Below are positions 49,255 to 58,581 of a stretch of DNA of 64,000 bases, one piece after another. The notes under the pieces were generated by a model, which saw only the letters and a program-made list of their open reading frames with translations, searched no databases and was not told where the DNA came from. A program made the translations under genes and the position numbers. Position 1 is the stretch's first letter. Every line of letters begins with the position of its first letter. The stretch comes from an uncultured Oscillospiraceae bacterium (GTDB lineage Bacteria; Bacillota; Clostridia; Oscillospirales; Acutalibacteraceae): positions 186,001-250,000 of the forward strand of contig UQWL01000002.1 in NCBI GenBank assembly GCA_900544715.1, written 5' to 3'.

Positions 49255-51690
49255 TTGCGAAAAACAAACAAACTGCTTGCGGCCGCACTTGCAATACTCC
49301 TTGTGTTCTCTACCATGTCCCTTTCGCTGACGGCGTTTGCACAGGGGGATTCCCTTGCAGAGCGTATCGCAGCATACAGCGGCGACCTGTCCGACGAGGC
49401 GGGCGCGGCGCTTGCCAAGGACTACAAATCGGCAAGCGATGCGGAAAAGGATGCCGTGGGCGCAGAAAACGTATTAAAGATGCACCAGCTGGCGCGGGCG
49501 CGCGTGCAGGCGACGGGTGGATGGTTTCCCAATTACCCAGTCAATATTCCGAAATTGATTGGCAGCCCCACGGAGCTGCAGCAGCATGCCGCAGCGCTTT
49601 ATCAACAGATCATGGGCGCCAGTGCAGTGGAGGGCATCAAGCTGACTCCCTCTACCGACTTTACGCAGGCGGCGGCTAAAGCCGCGCTGGAAGCGCTTAA
49701 CGTTTCTTATGAGACAGCGGAAGAAATTGTACGCGACTATCTCAGCATTTTGGATCAAAAGGGAGAATATTGGGATGCCAATCAAAATTTTGTCGCGTTG
49801 AATCAGCTGGCAGTGCTGAACCTGACGGCGGATCTGCAACAAAATCCCTTCCGTGCCCAAAATACAGGAGAAACCCAGGAGCAATATGAAGCGGTGAAAG
49901 CAGCAGACGCAGCCGGTCGCTACTGGAGCACGCTTTCTGCGATGTTATTCAGTAAGGAGCAGAAGCAGGCGCTTTCCACTGCGCAGGACATACTCACCGC
50001 CTATCAGCGCTTTTTACAGGGCGAGGGCGGCATTGATGCCGTGAAAGCATCCCTTTCCGCTTATGACGGCCTGAATGCGCTCCAGCAGAAGCTGCTTGCT
50101 GATTTGAGCTATCCGGTGGCAGTGCTGAAGGGGGAAGCGCATCCCTTCTCTAAGGCCTTGCAGCTGATCCGCGGCGAGGCGATGCAAACGCAGTCCCCCG
50201 GTATTCGGCCTGTCGAAAAGCCCCATGTAACCGGATCAATTGCCTATCCGGCAGGGATCACCAAGCAACAGGCGCAGCAGGCGCTCGGCGCGAGCGATGC
50301 ATTTTTAAACGATGCGTTGAAAATGCTGGTGCCTGCAATTCAGGAAGCGGGCGGCCTGCAGCCGTTTGCGAAAAACCAACTTGCAACCAACTTGATGACA
50401 GGCCAAGCGCTCGCTGCGGTTTATACGCAATTAGATTCCCTCATTAACAGCGCGATTTCTGGCCTGCCGGGATTTGTACAAACGCTTGTAAAGCAGCTAA
50501 TTGGGAACGCGCTACTTCCCGTGGGAGCCGCAGAGCAGCTGACAGAGGAAAAATACGCACAGGCGAAGGCAGCACTTTCCGCAGACGGCCTTACCTGGCA
50601 GAATGCGGACCTTTCCAAAGTCGACTGGGGCTTCTCTAATGGGGACATGGAAGGCTTCCTCGATGCGCTGATCGCCGGGCTACGGCCTGTAACAGAGCTG
50701 ATTTTCGGCACGCAGCTGCTGAGCCTTGTCGGCGTAGACATCGCGTTTGAAAACAAAACGGATAAAGACGGAAACTTCCAATACGGATTGTATGAAAAAT
50801 TATTCATCCCCATCTATGATGCGCTTGGTATCACCAATGCGCCGACCAGTTCGGCATACACGGCGCAAACGAAGCAGGAAACAGACGCGTCGGGGCATTA
50901 TGACGCTTACCTGAAGCTCGCCTTTTCCCCCCTGCTGCCGCTGATCGACCGTCTGCTGGAAAACCCGATTGATACCCTTACCGAAAGGCTTCCACATCTG
51001 GTGTATGAATCCGGAGAGGTATTTGAAGCCGTCCGCGAGGCTGCTAAATCCATCGGCTTTGGGCTGGAAGATCTGGTGGCCCCCTACCTGAGCTTGGATA
51101 GCATCTTCGGGCTTGCGGCGGATGCCGTAAAAAACCTGAATATCAATGGCCAGGCTGTTTCACTTACACTGCCAGAGCCTGATTGGGATACCATCGCTTC
51201 CCTCGGGAGCCTGGTGGCCGTTCCCACAGCAGGCGCCGGCTATGCGCAAAAATATGCCGTAAAGGCCGATCAGCCTGCCGTGTTTGTCACACTGCTTCGC
51301 TATGTGGAGCAGGTGCTCTCCCAAAATCGGGCTGAGATCGAGCGGTTGATCGGCACGATGGAAGGCGGCGAGGAGTTGCTCCCGATCATCCAAGAGGTTC
51401 TCGGCGCCCTGAGTGAAAAGGATGCGCTGACCACGCTCGTCATCGAGCTGCTTGCGCCTCAGGAGACGGATCCCTCTGATCCGGATCACGGAGAGGAGCC
51501 CGATGAGGATGACGATTTCTTCCCAGAGGAGAATGAAACCAACAACGGTAACACCTCCATAGACGATATGGATGAAACGGAAAACCCCGGTACGGGAGGC
51601 ACTGCCTTCCCGGCGGCCCTTTTGGCAATTGCCGCGGGCGCAGGCGTTATTCTAATCCTCAGCGGAAAGAAACGCTCCGGGAAACACTAA
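49255..51690 (+). CDS. Large secreted protein with NPGTG wall-sorting-like tail
   Basis: 811 residues. A signal peptide covers about 1-30 (hydrophobic stretch, then SLTAFAQG). The body of about 700 residues is helical and Ala/Leu/Gln-rich, with no domain I recognise; a repeated Tyr-rich segment type (YDALGI, YDAYLKLAF) occurs. Near 735-770 is an acidic linker (DPSDPDHGEEPDEDDDFFPE), then NPGTG at 777-781, a hydrophobic helix and a KKRSGKH tail: the layout of a sortase signal of NPxTG type. TTG 49255 follows GGAGGAAG. No sortase gene is nearby. Probably a surface-anchored protein of unknown task. Confidence 0.75.
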   Translation: MRKTNKLLAAALAILLVFSTMSLSLTAFAQGDSLAERIAAYSGDLSDEAGAALAKDYKSASDAEKDAVGAENVLKMHQLARARVQATGGWFPNYPVNIPKLIGSPTELQQHAAALYQQIMGASAVEGIKLTPSTDFTQAAAKAALEALNVSYETAEEIVRDYLSILDQKGEYWDANQNFVALNQLAVLNLTADLQQNPFRAQNTGETQEQYEAVKAADAAGRYWSTLSAMLFSKEQKQALSTAQDILTAYQRFLQGEGGIDAVKASLSAYDGLNALQQKLLADLSYPVAVLKGEAHPFSKALQLIRGEAMQTQSPGIRPVEKPHVTGSIAYPAGITKQQAQQALGASDAFLNDALKMLVPAIQEAGGLQPFAKNQLATNLMTGQALAAVYTQLDSLINSAISGLPGFVQTLVKQLIGNALLPVGAAEQLTEEKYAQAKAALSADGLTWQNADLSKVDWGFSNGDMEGFLDALIAGLRPVTELIFGTQLLSLVGVDIAFENKTDKDGNFQYGLYEKLFIPIYDALGITNAPTSSAYTAQTKQETDASGHYDAYLKLAFSPLLPLIDRLLENPIDTLTERLPHLVYESGEVFEAVREAAKSIGFGLEDLVAPYLSLDSIFGLAADAVKNLNINGQAVSLTLPEPDWDTIASLGSLVAVPTAGAGYAQKYAVKADQPAVFVTLLRYVEQVLSQNRAEIERLIGTMEGGEELLPIIQEVLGALSEKDALTTLVIELLAPQETDPSDPDHGEEPDEDDDFFPEENETNNGNTSIDDMDETENPGTGGTAFPAALLAIAAGAGVILILSGKKRSGKH

Positions 51691-51712
51691 AACCTGCAAT
51701 CAATATAAAACG

Positions 51713-51758
51713 ATCCCTTTGCCCTCCTGGATTGACCAGCTGGGCAAAGGGATTTTTT
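51713..51758 (+). terminator. Terminator after the NPGTG protein gene
   Basis: ATCCCTTTGCCC and GGGCAAAGGGAT form a 12-bp stem, followed by six T. Confidence 0.85.
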
Positions 51759-51770
51759 CGCTAGAATCCT

Positions 51771-52588
51771 TTACTTTTCACGCGGCGTGACAGCTACCCA
51801 GATTTCACTGTGATAATCTGGATCGCCCATATTGCCGTCTGAATAAAGTTCCAGGTCATAGTTCCCCAGTGGCTCATATTCTGAGGTCGAAAAGAATTCA
51901 GCGAAGATACGGTGCCAAAGCTGCTGGATTGCATTCGGCATGGTGCCTGTGGCGTCAAAGACTCCGCGCCGATCAAAGAGGGGAAGTTCTCCTTTTGGCG
52001 GCTATCCTCCATACAAAGGCCCACGATATTGCTGCCGATCGTTCCATGCTCTTCCCTGTGCTCACACAGCCATTGGATCGTGCCATCCCGGTGGCAGCGC
52101 TCCCAAAAAGCCGGGATCTCCTCCCGATTTTTTTCATCCTCCTCACTGCACCGCGTGCCCTTGGCGACAATCCGGAAGGAATCCTTGTTTGCAATTCTGT
52201 ACTGCATACGTTCTCCGCCTTTCATCGATATTTAAATGGACAGGCGTGCAAAGGAAGTGAGCGGAGCCAGAGTTAAACGGGCGGCAGATGGCGTGATCCC
52301 ATGGAACCGTGTGAAGGCGCGCGTAAAGCTCTCCGGCGTTTCATAGCCGTATTTCAGCGCAAGGTCGATCACCTTCTGATCCGTCGCCAGAAGCTCCGAG
52401 CCCGCCAGTGTCAGGCGGCGATTACGGATATATTCACCTACCGTATAGCCGCATAGGATCGAGAAAACACGCTGAAAATAAAACGGAGATACATATGCTT
52501 CGCGCGCCACGTCCTCATAAGAAATCTGTTCTGTCAAATGCGCTTCAATATAATCGACCGCCCGCTGCAAGCCCATGATCCAATCCAT
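51771..52588 (-). pseudogene. AraC-family regulator with GyrI-like domain, broken twice
   Basis: The N-terminal part (from ATG 52588) is an AraC HTH: ISYEDVAREAYVSPFYFQRV and YETPESFTRAFTRFHG. It ends RLSI at TAA 52234-52232, but the same frame continues ISMKGGERMQYRIANKDSFR, the linker and start of the GyrI effector domain, where a Gln codon (CAA) is expected. Later the frame changes again: LIGAE is followed in another frame by VFDATGTMPNAIQQLW and a proper GyrI end (YHSEIWVAVTPREK) with stop at 51773-51771. So one nonsense change and one frameshifting deletion have killed a single gene. The HTH half alone might still be made. Confidence 0.75.
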
Positions 52589-52664
52589 CTTCCAAAGCCT
52601 CCTGTCTTGCTTTTATCTTAGCGGAATATCGGAATTTCTTCTCAACTTTTTGTGCCTCATGTTG

Positions 52665-53018
52665 TCACTTCGCTGTATCAATCCACTGCTGCCATATTTC
52701 CGGGCAGTAGCCAACGGTTACATGTTTCCCATTGCGTACAATGGGCGTTTGAATAAGTTTTTGATTTTCGAGCAGCTTTTCCTGCCGTGCACCGTCTCCT
52801 GCCAAATAGCGCAGCAGCAGAGCGTCAGGATCTTTTGACTTTGTGTCGATCAGCTTTTCCAGGCCGCCGACAGCCGCCTTGACGCGCTCAAATTCTCCTT
52901 TGCTCATCCCGTATTTCACCAGGTCCACAAACTGATATTTGACGCCCCTCTCTTTGAAAAAGCGCTCTGCCTTTTTAGTATCGAAGCATTTTGGTTTGCC
53001 AAAAATTTGAAGATTCAT
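52665..53018 (-). CDS. ArsC/Spx-family thioredoxin-fold protein
   Basis: 117 residues. NLQIFGKPKCFDTKKAERFF has the single N-terminal Cys typical of ArsC-like proteins; TPIVRNGKHVTVGYCPEIW is the family end. It lacks the CxxC of Spx and the Arg trio of true arsenate reductases is not obvious, so it is best called ArsC-like. A GGGTAAAAAAG region precedes the ATG. The DUF1653 gene lies six bases upstream. Confidence 0.82.
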   Translation of the reverse strand: MNLQIFGKPKCFDTKKAERFFKERGVKYQFVDLVKYGMSKGEFERVKAAVGGLEKLIDTKSKDPDALLLRYLAGDGARQEKLLENQKLIQTPIVRNGKHVTVGYCPEIWQQWIDTAK

Positions 53019-53023
53019 CTTTT

Positions 53024-53239
53024 TTACCCCTCCTCAAGACAAGTAAAGCGCGGCACCTGCCGCCCTTGATACTCTACCGTCTGAAACCACATGGCGGCCG
53101 GTCGGGCCCAGAGCGTGTGCTCCCCATACAACGCCTGATAAACCACCACTTGCTCCCCCGTTTCCGAGTGAGTCGCTATGCCAATCACGCGGTATTCTCC
53201 GCCTTTAAAATGCCTGTATATTCCGCTTTGTATCTCCAT
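53024..53239 (-). CDS. DUF1653 protein
   Basis: 71 residues. IQSGIYRHFKGGEYRVIGIA and VVYQALYGEHTLWARP define DUF1653, a small beta protein of unknown role. I take ATG 53239, which has AGGAGG upstream, over the longer open frame. It follows the pentapeptide gene by 13 bases and precedes the ArsC-like gene, so the three are an operon. Confidence 0.82.
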   Translation of the reverse strand: MEIQSGIYRHFKGGEYRVIGIATHSETGEQVVVYQALYGEHTLWARPAAMWFQTVEYQGRQVPRFTCLEEG

Positions 53240-53252
53240 GGGATATAGCCTC

Positions 53253-53900
53253 CTATCGAATTTCAATGCCGAGCAGCTTTGCCAGTTCGCAGGCCTGCTC
53301 CATGGTTACAATTGCACCGCGCAATTCGGGGATGGTGACGCGGATGCCCTCAAGATCATCTGAGGTAAGATCGACTCCTTTTAAAGGCGTATGCAGCAAC
53401 TCAGCTCCCCTCAGCCTGCAATCTTCAAACAGGGTTTTCACCAGTTTGGATTCTTGCAAATTGGCTTGAGAGAGGTCACATTTAGAAAACAGGACTTCCT
53501 TACATCTTGCCCGGGAAAAGGCAGTCATCCGTGCAGGACTGTTTTCAAAAATACATTGCTCAAAGGAGGAATCAGAAAAAAGAGCACCCGACAGCTTGCA
53601 GTTGATAAAGCGAACGCGGCGAAACAGACAACGGTCAAAAAAGGAACTTGAAAAATCACAGCTTTCAAACTCCACATTGAGAAAGTAAAGTTGCTCTCCT
53701 TTACATTTTCCAAAGCGGCAGCTGGTAAATCGGCATTCCTTCAGGGAAATGATCCGGAGCGCTTCCGCCGGAGCTATGCCCCCCTCGAAGTGAATTCCAG
53801 CCAAATCGGATTCCTCCTCCACCGCTTGACGCAGGACTTTTTCCATATCCTTTTGGGGAATCAGCCGTTCCGGCAGGATCGGGCCACGGATTTGCAGCAT
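53253..53900 (-). CDS. Pentapeptide-repeat protein
   Basis: 215 residues from ATG 53900 (GAAAGGATG nine bases upstream). Many five-residue units with central Phe/Leu: SLKECRFTSCRFGKC, VEFESCDFSSSFFDRC, SKCDLSQANLQESKL and DCRLRGAELL, which stack as a right-handed beta helix. The family includes gyrase-protecting Qnr/MfpA proteins, but most members have other or unknown roles. No membrane segments. The N-terminal 50 residues are outside the repeat. Confidence 0.85.
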   Translation of the reverse strand: MLQIRGPILPERLIPQKDMEKVLRQAVEEESDLAGIHFEGGIAPAEALRIISLKECRFTSCRFGKCKGEQLYFLNVEFESCDFSSSFFDRCLFRRVRFINCKLSGALFSDSSFEQCIFENSPARMTAFSRARCKEVLFSKCDLSQANLQESKLVKTLFEDCRLRGAELLHTPLKGVDLTSDDLEGIRVTIPELRGAIVTMEQACELAKLLGIEIR

Positions 53901-53930
53901 AAAAAACATCCTTTCAAAAAAAATAGTCGA

Positions 53931-53965
53931 AAAAATAGCGCGGGACGGCAACCATCCAGCGCTAT
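53931..53965 (-). terminator. Terminator of upp
   Basis: ATAGCGC and GCGCTAT form a 7-bp stem with a 17-base loop; on the minus strand TTTTT follows. It separates upp from the pentapeptide operon. Confidence 0.65.
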
Positions 53966-53984
53966 CGTTTAACCCATCGGGGGA

Positions 53985-54620
53985 TTATTTTGTGCCAAAA
54001 ATACGGTCGCCCGCATCGCCGAGGCCGGGGAGGATATACCCGTGGTCGTTGAGCTTTTCATCGAGCGCTGCGCAGAAAATATCAATATCCGGATGGGCTT
54101 TGCACAGCGCGTCAAGCCCTTCGGGCGCAGCGATAATGCCCATGAATTTGATCGTTTTGGGGCCGCGTTTCTTAATCTGGCTGATTGCATCAATGGCAGA
54201 GCCGCCGGTTGCAAGCATCGGATCGAGAACGATCACCTCGCGCTCCTCAATATCAGCAGGCAGCTTGCAATAATATTCCACAGGCTGAAGCGTATCCGGG
54301 TCACGGTAGAGGCCGATGTGGCCCACGCGTGCGGAGGGAACCAGCGCCAGCACGCCATCCACCATGCCAAGCCCTGCGCGCAGAATTGGGACGAAGGCGA
54401 GTTTTTTACCGGAAATAACGCGGGTTTTGGCCACGCTCACAGGGGTTTCAATCTCCACCTCTTTCAGGGGAAGATCGCGGGTGGCCTCGTAGCACATCAG
54501 CATTGCAATTTCACTGACCAGCGCGCGGAATTCTTTGGAGCCTGTGTTTTTATCACGCAGCAGGGTGAGTTTATGCTGGATGAGCGGATGGTTGGTAATT
54601 GTAACGTTTCCCAAATTCAA
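53985..54620 (-). CDS. upp: Uracil phosphoribosyltransferase
   Basis: 211 residues, standard length. Uracil plus PRPP gives UMP in pyrimidine salvage. FVPILRAGLGMVDGVLALVP and the PRPP loop LDPMLATGGSA are diagnostic, as is the end YILPGLGDAGDRIFGTK. Start TTG 54620 follows GGAGG by seven bases. It has its own promoter and terminator. Confidence 0.95.
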   Translation of the reverse strand: MNLGNVTITNHPLIQHKLTLLRDKNTGSKEFRALVSEIAMLMCYEATRDLPLKEVEIETPVSVAKTRVISGKKLAFVPILRAGLGMVDGVLALVPSARVGHIGLYRDPDTLQPVEYYCKLPADIEEREVIVLDPMLATGGSAIDAISQIKKRGPKTIKFMGIIAAPEGLDALCKAHPDIDIFCAALDEKLNDHGYILPGLGDAGDRIFGTK

Positions 54621-54649
54621 CGACCTCCAATGATTTCTTTCTCGTTGCG

Positions 54650-54678
54650 ATTATACACCTATCCATGGAAAAAGACAA
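54650..54678 (-). promoter_or_regulatory. Promoter of upp
   Basis: On the minus strand TTGTCT (54678-54673), 17 bases, TATAAT (54655-54650). Confidence 0.7.
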
Positions 54679-54711
54679 GAGCCGACGACCCGACTTTTCC
54701 CTGGAAAACCG

Positions 54712-55473
54712 CTATAAAAACAGCTCGTTATCGCGGCGCAGGGCCTCCACGGGTGCAAGCTTTGCGCGAATTGCCTCCTTAGCCTGCGCTGGCAGCGATC
54801 GGGCAGCCTTTGGGCAAACCGCGATGCACCGCATGCAGAGGATACAGATTTGCGCCTCTGTCCGTTCCGGCTGTGCCGCTGGGATCGCCCCAACCGGGCA
54901 CTTCTCTACACAGATGCCGCAATGGATACAGGCGGACGATACCTCAGGCACGACTGGCATCTGTTTCCATACTTTATAGGGCCTGTTCCCCGGCACTTCG
55001 GGGGAAGAAAATCGGCCGGAATCGTATTTTTTTATGATTGCCTGAGCAAATTTGCTGATCTGCTTCTGATCCTCCTGGTCTGGCCTCCCGGCCGCAACCG
55101 TACGAACCATGGAATGCTCCGCCAGCAGCGCAGCGGATGCGACCACCTGAAAGCCCTGCCGCTGCGCCGCATCGTTGAGCTCCAGCAACGCGTCCTCATA
55201 AGCGCGGTTGCCATAAACGGCGGCTGTAATCGCCTTGGTGTGATTGCCTGTAAAGCGGGCCAGCCTCTCCAAAAAATAGGCTGGCATCCTGCCGCCGAAA
55301 ACGGGGCCGGCAATCAAAACGGTATCGTTCTCCCCAAAGTGCATCGCTTCCCCCTGCGGAAGCGATAGATCAATTTCTGTTATTTTCTCCGCCAGCCCCT
55401 GCGCCAACAGGCGCGCGGCGCGCAGTGTGTTGCCCGTAGGGCTGAAAAAAAGCATTGTGAGGGCTTGCAGCAT
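54712..55473 (-). CDS. EFR1-type flavodoxin-ferredoxin fusion protein
   Basis: 253 residues. N-terminal flavodoxin-like domain with FSPTGNT (FMN phosphate loop) and AGPVFGGRMP; C-terminal pair of 4Fe-4S sites, CIHCGICVEKCPVGAIPA and CILCMRCIAVCPKAA. Such EFR1 proteins are expected to shuttle electrons in the cytoplasm; partners are not known. GAAAGGAT precedes the ATG. It stands apart from upp by 90 bases. Confidence 0.88.
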   Translation of the reverse strand: MLQALTMLFFSPTGNTLRAARLLAQGLAEKITEIDLSLPQGEAMHFGENDTVLIAGPVFGGRMPAYFLERLARFTGNHTKAITAAVYGNRAYEDALLELNDAAQRQGFQVVASAALLAEHSMVRTVAAGRPDQEDQKQISKFAQAIIKKYDSGRFSSPEVPGNRPYKVWKQMPVVPEVSSACIHCGICVEKCPVGAIPAAQPERTEAQICILCMRCIAVCPKAARSLPAQAKEAIRAKLAPVEALRRDNELFL

Positions 55474-55619
55474 GATAAAAAATCCTTTCTGTGCGCATTA
55501 TTTCGTTTTTCCTTGGAAGAAAAGGCGGCTAAAACGTTGCCTACAGGTATTCGGCCATGTTTCACAATACGGTGCGTACCACATTGTTTCAAGCATCCCC
55601 TGGTCTTGGGCCTTTCTTT

Positions 55620-56111
55620 TCACCCATCCAACGCCTTTTCAAGAAGCCCAAATCCGGATTGATAGGATTCCGCAAGGACTTCTGCCGCAGTTTTCAGCGC
55701 GGTTAGGTTTGCCATATCATCGTTAGTATATTGCTCATCCCCCAAAATCTGGATCATCAGAGCATATATCGTGTCCGTTTTCTTCTTTGCTCGTGCAAAA
55801 AAAGGCTGAATCTCTTGGCAGCCGCTTGGCACAGTGATTTCTTCAAAGCCAGCCATCCTTTTCGCAAGCGCACTGGCCGCAGCATTCCCCGCTTCGATAT
55901 CGCCGCTTTGCAGGCTGGCAGTAAACGCGCGTATTTGCTGCGTACAATCGTTTTCAAAGGCTTTCATGCTGTTTTGATACTGCTGCATTGAAAGGCGAAG
56001 CGCGCTGTTATCCGGCGCGGTGCTTTCTGGTGGCTTTCTCTCGCCGCAGCCCAGAAAGGAGAGGAACAACATCGCAAGCAGTAAAACGGCCGCTAATTTC
56101 TTCCACTTCAT
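55620..56111 (-). CDS. Small lipoprotein
   Basis: 163 residues. Lipobox FLGCG near residue 21 after a clean hydrophobic signal. The mature part is helical and charged (QYQNSMKAFENDCTQQIRAF) with no recognised domain. It starts 18 bases after the GH13 stop and is probably co-transcribed with that gene. Confidence 0.75.
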   Translation of the reverse strand: MKWKKLAAVLLLAMLFLSFLGCGERKPPESTAPDNSALRLSMQQYQNSMKAFENDCTQQIRAFTASLQSGDIEAGNAAASALAKRMAGFEEITVPSGCQEIQPFFARAKKKTDTIYALMIQILGDEQYTNDDMANLTALKTAAEVLAESYQSGFGLLEKALDG

Positions 56112-56129
56112 AAATGAAACGCCGCCCCC

Positions 56130-58043
56130 TTAATCTTGATACAAGTTTGCCTCATATGGGCGCATCACCGCACCTTCTCGCCGCGTTGTGTAATTGGAAT
56201 AGAGAAGCGTTCCGCGCAGGCCTGTGTTCACATTTTTCACTGCTTTCCCGGTCAGGTTCAGTTCAATATAAAAGCGCTGCCCATCCATCCGCCGGAAATA
56301 ACAAAGCAAACCTTTAGGGGCGGCTTTTACGGGGATAACGTCTCCATAAATCAACGCGGGATTCTCCTTGCGCAGTGCAATCAAAGAGCGGTAAAAATGA
56401 AGCACAGAATCAATGGCGCTCTCCTCATCGGCAGCATTGATTTTGTAATAATCCGGGTTTACCTGAATCCAAGGCGTACCTTCTGAAAATCCAGCATTTT
56501 TCTCTCCGCTCCACTGCATCGGCGTGCGCGCATGGTCGCGGCTGCCGCTGAGCACGGTTTGAAACGCTTCGGCAGACGATTTGCCTTCTTCAATCAGCTT
56601 ATGATACAGGTTGACGCTCTCCACATCACGCAATTCGTCAATGGAGGCAAACGGCGTATTGGTCATCCCAAGCTCCTGGCCCTGATAAATAAATGGCGTG
56701 CCCTTCAGCGTCATCTGAAGCATGGCGAGCAGTTTGGCGATCTCACAGCGGTAAGCGCCATTCGGATCGATTTTAGAGACCATGCGTGGATGGTCATGAT
56801 TTTCAAAAAAAACCGTCGGCCAGCAATGATTCCCATATTCCAGCTGCCATTCCATCAGATTTTTGGCCATGGGCCGCAGATCGAATCGATAATCCTGAAA
56901 GCGCTGTTTACCGGGATTGTCCATATGGTCAAAGGAAAATACCACATCCAGCTCGCCTCGATCGTCCCCAGTCATCAAGCGGCTCATCTGGAGGCCGGTG
57001 CCCTGGCATTCGCCCACTGTAAAGGCATCAAACTTGCCAAAAGAATGTTCCCGCAATTCCCGCAGGTATTGATGCAGGTGCGGGCCGTAGAAATAATGCT
57101 CGCAGCCTTTGAAGCCCATGAGGGAGCCGATCACTTCATTCCCGTCCGGTAATCCTTCCTTTTTGGAAATAAAGCTGATCACATCGAGCCGGAAACCGTC
57201 GATCCCCTTTTCCAGCCACCAGTTTGCAATTTGAAACAGCTCTTTGCGGACTGCTTCATGATCCCAATTAAAATCCATCTGTTTTGAGCTGAAGAGATGC
57301 ATCGCCCACTCGCCGCGTTCCGGGTAATAGTTCCATGCCGGGCCGCTGAAGATCGAATCCCAGTTATTCGGCGGGATCCCTTCCCCTTTGCCCTTTCGCC
57401 AGATATAAAAATCACGATATGGCGAATCCGGGTCTGTGACAGCGCTGCGGAACCATTCGTGCTCATCGGAGGAATGATTGATGACCAAATCCATAATCAG
57501 CCGCATGCCACGCGCATGAACTTCGCTGAGCAAATGGTCAAAATCCTCCATCGTGCCGAATTCCCGCATGATTTTGCGATAATCGCGGATATCATAGCCA
57601 TTGTCATCGTTGGGGGAATCATAAACAGGCGAGCACCAGATCGCATCCACGCCCAAAGCTTTGAGATAGTCGAGCTTTTCGATAATCCCGTTGAGATCCC
57701 CAATTCCATCTCCGTCAGAATCCTTAAAACTGCGGGGGTAGATTTGGTAAAACACGGCTTCTTTCCACCACTTATGTACAATTGGCGCGTGATCGTCCAG
57801 CGGGCGCTCTGTTTCACTGTTGAGCAGGCCGAGCAGCGCATCGATAAAGCCATCGTCCAGTTTGCCAAACGACAGCTTTTTTAGGCTGTTGATTTTCAAA
57901 GAACCCAAAGGCGTAGCCGTCAGTATTTTGTCGCTCAACCCGAGCGAATAAAATGCCTTTGCTAAAATATCGTGCCCGGCAGGCGTTTTTAACACATCCT
58001 TTAACCTTGTTTCCTTTGTAACCATCCATTCCTGCATTGACAA
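56130..58043 (-). CDS. GH13 alpha-glucosidase with helical N-terminal extension
   Basis: 637 residues. The catalytic part from about 91 resembles oligo-1,6-glucosidases: WWKEAVFYQIYPRSFKDSDG, nucleophile D288 in GFRLDVISF, acid E346 in TVGECQG, third acid D418 in FFENHDHPR, QGQELGMTN. It would cleave alpha-1,6 or alpha-1,4 glucosides in the cytoplasm (no signal peptide). The first 90 residues form an extra helical region (TRLKDVLKTPAGHDILAKAF, then KLDDGFIDALLGLLNSE) that normal GH13_31 enzymes lack. The ribosome site is GGAGG at good spacing. The lipoprotein gene follows. Confidence 0.88.
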   Translation of the reverse strand: MSMQEWMVTKETRLKDVLKTPAGHDILAKAFYSLGLSDKILTATPLGSLKINSLKKLSFGKLDDGFIDALLGLLNSETERPLDDHAPIVHKWWKEAVFYQIYPRSFKDSDGDGIGDLNGIIEKLDYLKALGVDAIWCSPVYDSPNDDNGYDIRDYRKIMREFGTMEDFDHLLSEVHARGMRLIMDLVINHSSDEHEWFRSAVTDPDSPYRDFYIWRKGKGEGIPPNNWDSIFSGPAWNYYPERGEWAMHLFSSKQMDFNWDHEAVRKELFQIANWWLEKGIDGFRLDVISFISKKEGLPDGNEVIGSLMGFKGCEHYFYGPHLHQYLRELREHSFGKFDAFTVGECQGTGLQMSRLMTGDDRGELDVVFSFDHMDNPGKQRFQDYRFDLRPMAKNLMEWQLEYGNHCWPTVFFENHDHPRMVSKIDPNGAYRCEIAKLLAMLQMTLKGTPFIYQGQELGMTNTPFASIDELRDVESVNLYHKLIEEGKSSAEAFQTVLSGSRDHARTPMQWSGEKNAGFSEGTPWIQVNPDYYKINAADEESAIDSVLHFYRSLIALRKENPALIYGDVIPVKAAPKGLLCYFRRMDGQRFYIELNLTGKAVKNVNTGLRGTLLYSNYTTRREGAVMRPYEANLYQD

Positions 58044-58240
58044 TAGCCTCCTATCCGTTGGCCTTTGATAAATGAGAAACCTAGCATGTCTCTCATCCGC
58101 CTATAAAACATATCTTATCTCCATCCGTATTTGCCTGCCTTTTGATTTTTCAAAGTTAGACAAAATACTTGACAATATCATAACGTATTCAGATGTTTAT
58201 TACAATAGCAGGCCCAGCTTTTATGCTCCAATTCATTTTA

Positions 58241-58510
58241 TTAGATCATATTAAAAGGAAAGCCTGCTGTATCTGCCGTATCCCAATTTCGAATGCGCAT
58301 ATACTCTTTTGTGATCTGTGCCATTTGCAGATCGTTTACTTGACCGATACATTCTTTCAAATCTTCCTCTTGAAAATATATGGATATGTTAGAATTCACC
58401 TGATGTTCAACGACGGGCAACCCCTCCATCGGTTTCAAGTTAACAATCACGAGGACATCGGCGACCTGATTTTGGATTCGCCAGAGTTCCCATGCGCTGC
58501 ATTTACGCAT
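58241..58510 (-). CDS. Hypothetical protein, 89 residues
   Basis: ATG 58510 has GAGGTGATGG upstream, giving it a fair ribosome site. The product begins RKCSAWELWRIQNQVADVLV; it is soluble and acidic with two Cys-free helices predicted and no family I know. A frame on the other strand of 119 residues overlaps but lacks a ribosome site. Local sequence is AT-rich compared with neighbours, so it may be acquired. A palindrome lies 55 bases upstream. Confidence 0.45.
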   Translation of the reverse strand: MRKCSAWELWRIQNQVADVLVIVNLKPMEGLPVVEHQVNSNISIYFQEEDLKECIGQVNDLQMAQITKEYMRIRNWDTADTAGFPFNMI

Positions 58511-58566
58511 TGTACCATCACCTCTGGTACAATCATATATTATTTAATTTAGTTTTGTATAGTTTT

Positions 58567-58581
58567 GTGAAATAATTTCAC
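58567..58581. promoter_or_regulatory. Palindrome upstream of the 89-residue gene
   Basis: GTGAAAT and ATTTCAC flank one base, a typical small operator. TAGTTTTGTA/TAGTTTTGTG repeats directly before it. Confidence 0.35.

Noticed and set aside
58193..58552. 119-codon plus-strand frame opposite the 89-residue gene
   Set aside because: No ribosome site and hydrophobic random-looking composition; the minus frame is better supported.
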